NCBI GenBank assembly: GCA_030623545.1
Contig: JAUXLW010000075.1
Span: forward strand, 1-6,349
Length of the DNA stretch: 6,349 nt
Direction: 5' to 3'
Source of the DNA: Acidimicrobiia bacterium
GTDB lineage: Bacteria; Actinomycetota; Acidimicrobiia; Spongiisociales; SHLN01
Both the position numbers and the translations under genes were made by a program. The stretch's first letter is position 1, and every line of letters starts with the position of its first letter. Under the pieces are notes generated by a model. It did not search any database. It was not told the origin of the DNA and was given only the letters and a program-made list of their open reading frames with translations. Shown in pieces: positions 1-5,025 of this stretch.

Positions 1-582
1 CTTCCGGTGGGCGCGGCCCTCGATCCCCGGGTCCTGATCGCCTGGGCCATGGGCGGTGAGCCCCTGGTCCCCGCCCACGGCGCCCCCGTCCGCCTGGTCG
101 TACCTGGTTGGTATGGCATGGCCTCGGTGAAATGGCTAACGGAGATCGAGACTATCGCTGAGCCTTTCAGTGGCTACTACCAGGACGTCAAATACGTCTA
201 CGACGGCGAGGACGGCTTAGCCGACGGTACTCCGGTCACGACGGCCCGGGTTCGTTCTCTCGTCACGGCCCCGGCGGACGGAGATCTGATCTCGGGGGAG
301 GTGGAGGTCCTCGGGACGGCATGGTCGGGGGAGGGGGCGATTAGCTCAGTGGAGGTCAGCGTCGATGGGGGCGCGTCGTGGCAGTATGCCGAGTTGACAT
401 CGCCGAAATCGCCCGACACCGCCACCTTGTGGAAGTTGGCGTGGGCACCGGGAGTGGGTGCCCACGAGTTGGTTGCCAGAGCAACCGATGCCGCCGGAAA
501 CGTGCAGCCGCTCGAGCCGGTGTGGAATGCGCACGGCTACGGCAACAACGCCGTCCACAGGATCACTGTTAACCGTCACTAG
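1..582 (+). CDS. Sulfite oxidase-like molybdopterin oxidoreductase, C-terminal part (5' truncated by window)
   Basis: The frame is open from base 1, so the gene starts outside the window; 193 C-terminal residues are visible. The first ~60 residues are the end of the oxidoreductase molybdopterin-binding domain, recognised by the run GEPLVPAHGAPVRLVVPGWY followed by GMASVKWL, where the Arg and Lys belong to the conserved cofactor/substrate region of the sulfite oxidase family. From about base 232 onward is the Ig-like Mo-cofactor oxidoreductase dimerisation domain, with its typical ISSVEVSVDGGASW, ARATDAAGN and GYGNNAVH elements. Such enzymes oxidise sulfite or reduce small S- or N-oxides using Mo-pterin, commonly outside the cytoplasm. 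The N-terminus is missing, so a Tat signal, heme domain or true substrate cannot be judged. A GTG at base 7 is internal and not the start. The family assignment is firm; the substrate is unknown. Confidence 0.93.
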   Translation, partial: LPVGAALDPRVLIAWAMGGEPLVPAHGAPVRLVVPGWYGMASVKWLTEIETIAEPFSGYYQDVKYVYDGEDGLADGTPVTTARVRSLVTAPADGDLISGEVEVLGTAWSGEGAISSVEVSVDGGASWQYAELTSPKSPDTATLWKLAWAPGVGAHELVARATDAAGNVQPLEPVWNAHGYGNNAVHRITVNRH

Positions 583-599
583 TGACCCTTAAACAAGGG
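575..599. repeat. Two abutting dyads at the convergent gene junction, possible weak bidirectional terminator
   Basis: A perfect 12-bp palindrome GTCACTAGTGAC (575-586) holds the TAG stop of the oxidoreductase gene. It is followed directly by a 5-bp stem, CCCTT / AAGGG (586-590 and 595-599) with loop AAAC, which holds the TAA stop of the DM13 gene read leftward. Both convergent stops therefore lie inside inverted repeats. No T-tract follows on either strand, so a classical intrinsic terminator is not shown; a weak terminator or a chance arrangement are both possible. Confidence 0.35.
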
Positions 600-1191
600 C
601 CGCGGCTCCAAATGCAACGCTGAAACGGACGCACCATATGAAAACGGTCGTGTATCGGTCAAGATCGATCTCAGGGCCGAGCTCGTAGTTCTGATCGCCG
701 ATGTTGCCCTTGAGGTTGCCTAGATCGATGGGGTCGTCACCGACTCCGCCGTCGGGCCCGGTGGTGGTGAGATAAACGTTCAAGTCGGGTCCGTTGTCGG
801 TTTCGAAATCTTCGAAGCGTAGAAAGCGCCGGCTTCCATCTGTGATGATCTTGGCCACACCCGTGGTCGGGTGCGCCCGGCCGATGAACATTCCCTGTCC
901 GAGCGTGTCGATCATCTCTTCGACCATCGGCTCCTCTGCCTCGGAGTCCCCTGTTATGCCTTTTTCTGCCATAGCGTCATTCATGGCATCCGCCTGTTCC
1001 TGGGTGGTGGCGTCTATCTCGATACCCGACACACCCGGGCCGGCCGCAAACGGATTCGCCTCGTCCACCTTCTCATCGAAAAACAGCGTATGGAACCCGA
1101 AGAAACCGAAGAACAGCCAGGCTCCGATTCCCGCCAGCACGGCCGCGCTGATGCCCGACACAAGTGGGCGGCGGCGCACAAAGCCCGTCAA
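589..1191 (-). CDS. Membrane-anchored DM13-domain protein (putative electron-transfer/redox)
   Basis: The protein has 200 aa. Residues 6-8 are an Arg cluster, followed by one hydrophobic segment at about 11-37 (an N-terminal anchor, no obvious cleavage site). An acidic, Glu/Met-rich linker spans ~39-97, and a C-terminal DM13 domain spans ~98-200. Visible DM13 marks are GMFIGRAHPTTGVAKI, the LRFEDFETDNGPDLNVYL block (GPDL at 134-137), DLGNLKGNIGDQNYEL (156-171) and the end motif VFIWCVRFSVAFGAA. The single cysteine, Cys187, is the near-invariant DM13 cysteine proposed to act in redox chemistry. The domain is predicted to face outward. The start is TTG at 1191, because no ATG, GTG or TTG occurs between it and the in-frame stop upstream (near 1300); GTG at 1179 (residue 5) is the alternative. 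The ribosome site before TTG is weak (AGGGA at ~12 nt). The gene converges on the molybdo-enzyme gene, so shared transcription is not implied. The function of DM13 proteins is still hypothetical. Confidence 0.85.
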   Translation of the reverse strand: MTGFVRRRPLVSGISAAVLAGIGAWLFFGFFGFHTLFFDEKVDEANPFAAGPGVSGIEIDATTQEQADAMNDAMAEKGITGDSEAEEPMVEEMIDTLGQGMFIGRAHPTTGVAKIITDGSRRFLRFEDFETDNGPDLNVYLTTTGPDGGVGDDPIDLGNLKGNIGDQNYELGPEIDLDRYTTVFIWCVRFSVAFGAAALV

Positions 1192-1429
1192 CCGCTTGAT
1201 GATTCCCTGCCGATCGGTCCCCGACTCTGCGACTCCGCTCTCCTTATCCGTACTGAGGATGTCAACGACGGCAGTGGTGGGCCGGTTCCCGGAACGAAGT
1301 CATCCCTCAGATATCCGCTGCTCTCCGGGTAGCTTTCCAGCCACGCTCGAGCGGGAAACGGTTGAGGGCAGAGACAGTGTTTCTGGTCGATATCGCCAAC
1401 TCTTCAGGCCTTCTCGGTACTCTGGCGCC
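1192..1429. other. Divergent intergenic region, 238 bp
   Basis: This is the space between the leftward DM13 gene and the rightward gene train; promoters for both directions should lie here. For the rightward genes a good -10 (TACTCT, 1418-1423) is seen. For the DM13 gene a leftward TTGACA (1265-1260) is present, but no fitting -10 stands 16-18 nt downstream, so that promoter is unresolved. A small dyad GTTCC-C-GGAAC lies at 1285-1295 and might be an operator. Long frames crossing this area look like shadows: they have no domain signature and overlap the real genes antisense. Confidence 0.6.
1418..1423 (+). promoter_or_regulatory. Predicted -10 element TACTCT, start of the membrane protein / phosphoesterase transcript
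   Basis: TACTCT fits the actinobacterial TANNNT -10 consensus and stands 6 nt before an ATG at 1430, the distance expected when transcription begins at the A of the ATG. The -35 region (about 1395-1400) does not resemble TTGACA. The mRNA would begin AUGCUGAGGUGG and serve a six-codon ORF as well as the downstream gene. The call rests on spacing and consensus alone. Confidence 0.45.
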
Positions 1430-1450
1430 ATGCTGAGGTGGCGGCCTTGA
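1430..1450 (+). CDS. Possible leaderless six-codon upstream ORF (MLRWRP)
   Basis: ATG CTG AGG TGG CGG CCT TGA encodes MLRWRP. The ATG stands 6 nt after a TACTCT -10 element, so it could be the 5' end of the transcript. Its TGA (1448-1450) overlaps a TTG (1447-1449) that is a candidate start of the membrane protein, and the purine-rich GAGGTGG that could serve that TTG lies inside the short ORF. The ORF could therefore control downstream initiation by translational coupling. Leaderless short upstream ORFs are well known in mycobacteria. It could equally be a chance ATG in an ordinary short 5' leader. Confidence 0.3.
   Translation: MLRWRP
1435..1441 (+). promoter_or_regulatory. Ribosome binding site GAGGTGG bearing on the membrane protein start
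   Basis: GAGGTGG is a strong anti-Shine-Dalgarno match that ends 5 nt before TTG 1447. The alternative GTG at 1438 lies inside this motif and so could not use it. This favours TTG 1447 as the true start (94 aa) over GTG 1438 (97 aa). The same GAGGTGG motif precedes the DUF2007-type gene at 4332-4338, again with short spacing. Confidence 0.5.
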
Positions 1451-1731
1451 GAGCGGTTTACGGGATCGCGTTGGCGGTGGGGTTTGTGTCCCTGCTGACG
1501 TGGATAATCGCGGTGTTTGCTGCCGGTTCGGTCGACGGCTGGGAGAGCTTCGACCTCGAGGAACGCTTCGGGGCCAGTGGCCGAAGGGTGGTAGCCGCGG
1601 TACTCGGCTTCGGCATGGCCGGGCTTTCGGCTTCTTACGCCGGGTGGAATACCGCGCTGGCTGTGGCTGCAGCTGTGGCGGGGGCCGCGGTCGGAGTCGC
1701 CCTGGCCGGGCCCACCAGCGTACGGGATTAG
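1438..1731 (+). CDS. Small hypothetical integral membrane protein, three predicted helices
   Basis: 97 aa from GTG 1438, or 94 aa from TTG 1447, which has the better-placed ribosome site. I do not recognise a family. Hydrophobic segments lie at about residues 7-29 (VYGIALAVGFVSLLTWIIAV), 51-69 and 72-91; the last is an Ala/Gly/Val-rich helix typical of tight helix packing. Between helices 1 and 2 is a charged stretch (DGWESFDLEERFGASGRR, 33-50). The C-terminal tail is short and polar. Its stop TAG (1729-1731) is followed without a gap by the ATG of the metallophosphoesterase, so the two are almost certainly cotranscribed and translationally coupled. Membrane location is well supported; function is unknown. 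Confidence 0.72.
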   Translation: MAALRAVYGIALAVGFVSLLTWIIAVFAAGSVDGWESFDLEERFGASGRRVVAAVLGFGMAGLSASYAGWNTALAVAAAVAGAAVGVALAGPTSVRD

Positions 1732-2496
1732 ATGATCCTCATTGCCGACGTTCACGGCGCGGTCACCAAGTTGCGTGCTCTCGTGGGTGCCACCAATGAA
1801 CAACTCGTCGTGCTGGGCGACCTGATCAACTTCGTCGATTACCGGACCATGGATGGCATTCTTGCCGAGCTGGCAGGCCGCGACTGGGTACGTCGATTGA
1901 TCCAACTTCGAACCGAGGGCCGCATCGATGAGGCCCGGGCTCTCTGGAGCAAAGTGCGAGAAGGAGATGCCAATGACCTGCAGCAGCGGACTGCCGACCT
2001 CATCGAGGCTGCCTACCAGGAGATCTGTGGTGCCCTCGAGGGAGCCGACGCGGTGGTCACTTTTGGCAATGTCGATCGACTCGAGGTCCTGCAGCGTTAT
2101 CTGCCGGAGGGCAACAGGTTCATCGAAGCCGGCCTGCTTGAAATCGAGGGTTGGACCGTAGGTGTGGTTGGTGGAGGGGTTCCGTCCGGGCTTCGGGTAC
2201 CGGGGGAGTTGTCTGACGATGAAATGGCGAGAAGGTTGTCAGCCCTCGGGCCTGTGGAGATACTCTGCACGCACGTGCCACCTGCCGTGCCTCAGCTCCA
2301 GCGAGACGTGGTTGGTGGAACTCAGAAGGGATCACAGGCCGTCCTCGAATACCTGCTCGAGCACCGCCCCCAATTCCACTACTTCGGGGACATTCATCAA
2401 CCGCAGGCCATCAACTGGGTTGTAGGGGACACCCTGTGCAAGAACGCCGGTTACTTCCGAGCGACCGGGCGCGGAGTCCACCATCCTGCGGCGTGA
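1732..2496 (+). CDS. Metallophosphoesterase family protein (calcineurin-like phosphatase fold)
   Basis: 254 aa, complete. The two-metal phosphoesterase motifs appear in order: D6-x-H8 (IADVHG), G29-D30 (VVLGDLINF), G112-N113-V-D115, H181 (CTHVPP) and G219-D220-I-H222 (FGDIHQP). Between motifs II and III is a long helical insertion (~39-105, including RLIQLRTEGRIDEARALWSK) that, from memory, marks an actinobacterial subfamily found near ArsA/SRPBCC genes. Two oddities: the catalytic His of GNHD is Val114, as in GNVD-type members, and the usual first His of the GHxH motif is Asp220, a position that ligates the second metal in enzymes such as Mre11. It probably hydrolyses a phosphomono- or diester in the cytoplasm, as no signal peptide is seen; the substrate is unknown. 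ATG 1732 directly follows the upstream stop, fixing the start by coupling. Confidence 0.88.
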   Translation: MILIADVHGAVTKLRALVGATNEQLVVLGDLINFVDYRTMDGILAELAGRDWVRRLIQLRTEGRIDEARALWSKVREGDANDLQQRTADLIEAAYQEICGALEGADAVVTFGNVDRLEVLQRYLPEGNRFIEAGLLEIEGWTVGVVGGGVPSGLRVPGELSDDEMARRLSALGPVEILCTHVPPAVPQLQRDVVGGTQKGSQAVLEYLLEHRPQFHYFGDIHQPQAINWVVGDTLCKNAGYFRATGRGVHHPAA

Positions 2497-2512
2497 TTTT
2501 CGCGCTTATCGC

Positions 2513-2518
2513 TAGCCT
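2513..2518 (+). promoter_or_regulatory. Possible -10 element TAGCCT before the SRPBCC-ArsA operon
   Basis: In the 52-bp gap after the metallophosphoesterase stop, TAGCCT fits TANNNT. It would start transcription near 2525, giving a ~24-nt leader that carries the ribosome site AAGGTGAG (2539-2546). No -35 box is evident, and read-through from upstream is equally possible. Confidence 0.25.
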
Positions 2519-2548
2519 GTGGCCATAGATCGCTCTTGAAGGTGAGAT

Positions 2549-3001
2549 ATGGCCGAAGGCACGGTCAAGACAATTCAGATCGACGCTCCGGCCGAAGTCA
2601 TCTTTGACGTCGCCGCCGATGTGGCCCGTTTTCCTGAATGGGCTACCGGGGTTCGAGAGACTGAGGTGTTGGAGGCTAACGAGGATGGCTACCCGATCCG
2701 GGCCCACCTGGTGGTAAACGGCATCATCCGCACCATCAGCTACATCCTCAATTACACCTACGACGGCATCGCCAGGATCGAGTGGGTGGCGGAGCCGGGG
2801 GAGGATATTATCGAGATGGTGGGTCGCTACGAGTTCTACGAGCTCGACGAGGGTGGCGTCGAGGTGGTCTACGCGCTGAAGGTGGCCCCCAACTTCATAG
2901 TGCCGGGCATGCTCCGGCGCCAGGCGGAGAAGCAGATCGTCTCGACCGCCTTGCGAGGGCTGCGCGACCGCGCCGAGGAATTGGCCGCGGCTGAGGAGTG
3001 A
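2549..3001 (+). CDS. SRPBCC/START-fold (polyketide cyclase/dehydrase-like) protein
   Basis: 150 aa, a single SRPBCC domain of typical length. The start fold is seen in VKTIQIDAPAEVIFDVAADV at 6-25, followed by ARFPEWATGV (26-35), the family's strand-helix-helix opening with the conserved F-P-x-W. The middle is alternating strands (AHLVVNGIIRTISYILNYTY; RIEWVAEPG; GRYEFYELDEGG). The long C-terminal helix (~113-148, VPGMLRRQAEKQIVSTALRGL) closes the hydrophobic cavity. Such proteins bind lipids or other hydrophobic ligands; enzymatic activity is not implied. The start ATG has a good ribosome site, AAGGTGAG, 2-4 nt upstream. The stop TGA overlaps the ArsA ATG by one base, so the two are coupled. 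SRPBCC genes next to ArsA-type ATPase genes are, as I recall, common in actinomycetes. This suggests the protein hands a hydrophobic client or lipid to, or works with, the ATPase (inference). Confidence 0.87.
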   Translation: MAEGTVKTIQIDAPAEVIFDVAADVARFPEWATGVRETEVLEANEDGYPIRAHLVVNGIIRTISYILNYTYDGIARIEWVAEPGEDIIEMVGRYEFYELDEGGVEVVYALKVAPNFIVPGMLRRQAEKQIVSTALRGLRDRAEELAAAEE

Positions 3002-4170
3002 TGCGGGTACTCCTGGTTACGGGGAAGGGTGGCGTCGGTAAGACGACGGTAGCCGCCGCTACCGCCCTCAAAGCAGCAGAGCTGGGCTACCGGACCCTGG
3101 TTATGTCGACCGATCCCGCCCACAGCCTGGCAGACGCTTACGACCTGCCCCTGGGGGATCAGCCCCAGGAGGTGACGAAGAACCTGCAAGCTCAGCAGAT
3201 CGATTCCCAGCACCGACTCGAGCAAGACTGGGGTGATGTACGGGAATACCTGACAGACCTCTTCGACTGGAGTGGCCTCCGCGGCATTGAGGCCGAGGAG
3301 CTGTCGGTCTTCCCGGGTATGGATGAGCTTTTTGCCCTCTCCGATATCAAGGACCACGCTGCCTCGGGGAAACACGACCTTCTGGTAGTCGACTGCGCTC
3401 CGACCGCCGAAACCCTGCGGCTTTTGTCTCTGCCGGAGATCCTCGGCTGGTACATGGACAAGATCTTCCCGGTCGAGCGCAAGCTGGTCAGGGCCATGCG
3501 ACCGGTTCTGAGCAGAGTGGTTTCGATGCCTATTGCCGGCGAAGAGGTGTTCGACGCGGCCGAGGGGTTCTATGGACGCATTCAAGGTGTGCGTGACATC
3601 CTCACCAACCCGTTCGTCACCAGTGCTCGCCTGGTGTTGACTCCCGAGAAGATGGTCATCAACGAGGCCCGGCGGACGTACACGTATCTGGGACTGTTCG
3701 GATATGCCGTCGATGCCGTCATCGTCAACCGCGTCCTGCCGGAGGAGATCACCGATCCTTACTTCAAACGATGGCACGAGGTTCAGGCAGAACACCTGCA
3801 ATCCATCGAGGAGGGTTTCGCCGACGTTGCGATCCGACAACTGCGTTTGTTCGATGAAGAAATGGTCGGCGTGCCCAAGTTGCGCCTCCTTGCGGACGAG
3901 TTGTACGGCGACATCGACCCGGTCGACCGGATGTCGGAATCTGAGCCGTTTCAAGTGCACGAGGACGGCAGCGACGTGGTTCTGGCGATCGCCGTGCCGT
4001 TCGCGGAACGGGGCGAGGTGGACGTAATGCGGCACGGCGAGGAGCTGATAATCACCGTTGGTGGGTATCGACGAGCCTTCATACTTCCCGATTCGTTGAG
4101 GCGGCGCCAGGTCCGCCGGGCTCAGTTGGAGGAAGGCTCGCTCCGTGTGACGTTTGGGCAATCGGCATGA
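3001..4170 (+). CDS. ArsA/Get3-family ATPase with C-terminal HSP20-like domain
   Basis: 389 aa from ATG 3001; GTG 2998 would add one residue but lies in the ribosome site GAGGAG (2993-2998). The deviant Walker A is at 8-16 (GKGGVGKTT, signature Lys9 and Lys14), switch I at 36-45 (STDPAHSLAD), PGMDELFALSDI at 105-116, switch II at 131-140 (DCAPTAETLR) and the A-loop NRVLPEE at 243-249. From ~317 to the end is the small beta domain, with EELIITVGGYRRAFILP and the final LEEGSLRVTFG, matching the HSP20/alpha-crystallin-like tail of ArsA homologues. There is one ATPase half, not the duplicated form of plasmid ArsA. Only one cysteine (Cys132) is present, so neither arsenite-binding cysteines nor the Get3 CxxC zinc pair exist. 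It is a cytoplasmic dimer-forming ATPase by family. Its architecture resembles Get3d more than an arsenite pump subunit; its client is unknown. Annotations as an arsenical pump ATPase would be misleading here. Confidence 0.92.
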   Translation: MRVLLVTGKGGVGKTTVAAATALKAAELGYRTLVMSTDPAHSLADAYDLPLGDQPQEVTKNLQAQQIDSQHRLEQDWGDVREYLTDLFDWSGLRGIEAEELSVFPGMDELFALSDIKDHAASGKHDLLVVDCAPTAETLRLLSLPEILGWYMDKIFPVERKLVRAMRPVLSRVVSMPIAGEEVFDAAEGFYGRIQGVRDILTNPFVTSARLVLTPEKMVINEARRTYTYLGLFGYAVDAVIVNRVLPEEITDPYFKRWHEVQAEHLQSIEEGFADVAIRQLRLFDEEMVGVPKLRLLADELYGDIDPVDRMSESEPFQVHEDGSDVVLAIAVPFAERGEVDVMRHGEELIITVGGYRRAFILPDSLRRRQVRRAQLEEGSLRVTFGQSA

Positions 4171-4343
4171 GTGCTGAAAAAGAAGAGGAAGAACGGATCA
4201 AGCGGGCAGCTCAAAGGGCTGGTTACCACCTCGTTAAGGCGGTATCTGAGGTCCTGGCCGCGGTCAGCGCCGCGCTGGAGGAGCTGCGGGGAGATTCTGA
4301 CGAAGATGAAGGCGACCGTGCCGTTCACATCGAGGTGGAGTGA
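4167..4343 (+). CDS. Small acidic helical protein (58 aa) coupled to ArsA
   Basis: The frame runs ATG 4167 to TGA 4341-4343 and is easily missed because of its length. The ATG overlaps the ArsA stop as ATGA, and its own TGA shares a base with the ATG of the next gene (TGATG), a tight chain that argues strongly for real translation. The protein opens with a charged segment (MSAEKEEEERIKRAAQRAG). An amphipathic helix follows at ~19-41 (YHLVKAVSEVLAAVSAALEE), then an acidic linker (DSDEDEGD) and a short C-terminal strand-like end (AVHIEVE). There is no signal peptide or membrane segment. I recall small proteins of this build beside ArsA genes in other actinomycetes, some annotated as DUF5304, but the match is not verified. 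It may be a partner or adaptor of the ATPase (inference). No Shine-Dalgarno is visible, consistent with initiation by coupling. An overlapping frame at 4171-4362 gives a basic, domain-less peptide and is rejected. Confidence 0.75.
   Translation: MSAEKEEEERIKRAAQRAGYHLVKAVSEVLAAVSAALEELRGDSDEDEGDRAVHIEVE
4332..4340 (+). promoter_or_regulatory. Ribosome binding site GAGGTGGAG deciding the DUF2007-type start
   Basis: GAGGTGGAG ends 2 nt before ATG 4343, and its GAGGTG core is 5 nt away. This supports ATG 4343 over the in-frame GTG at 4340, which overlaps the motif. The site lies in the last codons of the 58-aa gene, where it also encodes the end residues Glu-Val-Glu. Confidence 0.6.
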
Positions 4344-4564
4344 TGGCGGACGACATCGTTGAGGTCGCCAAGTACTTCAACCGGATGGAGGCGGAAGTCG
4401 CCTGTGCCAGGTTGCGGGCAGACAACGTCGCTTCCTATCTGAAAACTGACGATGCGGGCGGTATTCATCCCGAGCTGGACTTCACAAGGGGAATTCGGGT
4501 GATGGTGCTGGCAGGCGACGAAGAGCTCGCTCGGGAGCTCCTGACTGCCGACGCAGCGGATTAA
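4343..4564 (+). CDS. DUF2007-type putative signal-transducing protein
   Basis: 73 aa from ATG 4343. It shows the compact layout of this family: an opening strand (DIVEVAKYF, 4-12), the N-x-x-E-A-E helix start (NRMEAEVACARLRADNV, 13-29), a strand with a loop containing DDAGG (36-40), a second strand GIRVMVLAGD (50-59) and the closing helix EELARELL. The family adopts a ferredoxin-like/GlnB-like fold and is called a putative prokaryotic signal-transducing protein, but no ligand or partner is established. There is no signal peptide or membrane segment. The gene is coupled to the 58-aa gene by TGATG and ends 12 bp before the YkvA-type gene. It belongs to the SRPBCC-ArsA operon by spacing. The family call is made from pattern alone. 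Confidence 0.75.
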   Translation: MADDIVEVAKYFNRMEAEVACARLRADNVASYLKTDDAGGIHPELDFTRGIRVMVLAGDEELARELLTADAAD

Positions 4565-4576
4565 CGTACCGGCGCC

Positions 4577-4975
4577 ATGTCAGAAACCAGCCTCTCCTCG
4601 TTCGCTTCCAACCCGGTAGTGCGAAAGGCGATCACGGCGGTGCCCAACATGATCAAGTTGGGGTGGCGTCTCATGACGGACCCCAGGGTGCCGGTCAAGC
4701 ACCGGGCGATGATGGCCGCTGCCCTCGGCTACGCCGCGTCCCCCATCGACCTCATACCCGACTTCATTCCCTTCCTCGGCCAGGCGGACGACTTGCTGGT
4801 ACTCGCTCTTGCTCTCAACCATCTTTTCAATGCTGCGGGTGAGGCCATTGTTCGCGAGCACTGGGACGGCACCGGCGACGTTCTGGAGATCGTCCAGGGC
4901 GTCGTCGAATGGGCGGCCGGGCTCGTGCCCTGGCCGATCCGGCGAGCCGTGAAGCGGTTTCTTGCCGCCGACTAA
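4577..4975 (+). CDS. YkvA/DUF1232 family membrane-associated protein
   Basis: 132 aa. The DUF1232 signature is clear: WRLMTDPRVPVKHRAMMAAA (30-49) leads into YAASPIDLIPDFIPFLGQAD (52-71), with the defining S-P-x-D-L-I-P-D-F-x-P core at 55-65 and the D71-D72 pair, followed by the hydrophobic LLVLALALNHLF (73-84). These two hydrophobic stretches are thought to sit in or on the membrane. The ~48-residue C-terminal tail ends in a hydrophobic/basic segment (GLVPWPIRRAVKRFLAAD) that may be amphipathic. The family's function is unknown. ATG 4577 has no Shine-Dalgarno; ATG 4649 is an alternative but would cut into the helix before the signature. A possible -10 (TAACGT, 4562-4567) overlaps the previous stop, so the gene might also have its own leaderless message. 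Confidence 0.85.
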   Translation: MSETSLSSFASNPVVRKAITAVPNMIKLGWRLMTDPRVPVKHRAMMAAALGYAASPIDLIPDFIPFLGQADDLLVLALALNHLFNAAGEAIVREHWDGTGDVLEIVQGVVEWAAGLVPWPIRRAVKRFLAAD

Positions 4976-5012
4976 TACCGCCAAGACCCATCGAGTTTCC
5001 CTCTAACGGCGC

Positions 5013-5018
5013 TACCGT
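5013..5018 (+). promoter_or_regulatory. Predicted leaderless promoter -10 TACCGT of the aminotransferase
   Basis: TACCGT fits TANNNT and stands exactly 7 nt before ATG 5026, with no Shine-Dalgarno between. The hexamer and spacing match those before 1430 and 6228. The mRNA would start at the A of the ATG. No -35 box is obvious near 4990-4995, as is usual for such promoters. This separates the aminotransferase from the operon before it. Confidence 0.55.
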
Positions 5019-5025
5019 CGTCGAT

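Noticed and set aside
1260..1265. Minus-strand TTGACA as the -35 of the DM13 gene
   Set aside because: No TANNNT or TATAAT-like hexamer lies 16-18 nt downstream; the GATAAG seen is only about 11 nt away. Kept only as a possibility.
1285..1295. GTTCC-C-GGAAC dyad as an operator
   Set aside because: The arms are only 5 bp, it is not repeated in the window, and it lies over 120 bp from the predicted rightward promoter.
794..1450. Long plus-strand frames (794-1450 and 871-1332) across the DM13 gene
   Set aside because: They are antisense to a clear DM13 domain, rich in Ser/Arg/Pro without any motif, and have no ribosome site. Only the last six codons of the first (1430-1450) are of interest, as a uORF.
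1300..1905. 201-codon minus-strand frame over the membrane protein and phosphoesterase start
   Set aside because: It overlaps two better-supported plus-strand genes, has low-complexity polar composition and no recognised domain.
2869..4161. 430-codon open frame on the minus strand opposite ArsA
   Set aside because: It is a shadow of a GC-rich gene: it lies fully antisense to a gene with all ATPase motifs, shows no domain pattern and has a composition typical of reverse-frame reading.
4171..4362. 63-codon plus frame between ArsA and the DUF2007-type gene
   Set aside because: It is a basic, patternless peptide that overlaps the next gene by 20 bp. The +1-shifted 58-aa frame (4167-4343) fits both overlaps exactly and has coherent protein features.
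4571..4579. GGCGCCATG shared with 1424-1432, each preceded by GTAC
   Set aside because: A short GC-rich 9-mer around an ATG is readily found twice by chance in 6 kb of such sequence, and the spacing to a -10 differs (6 versus 9 nt).
4909..5025. N-terminal extension of the aminotransferase to 4909
   Set aside because: It would overlap the YkvA-type gene by 67 bp and add residues not seen in the family; ATG 5026 matches the AlaC start and has a leaderless promoter.
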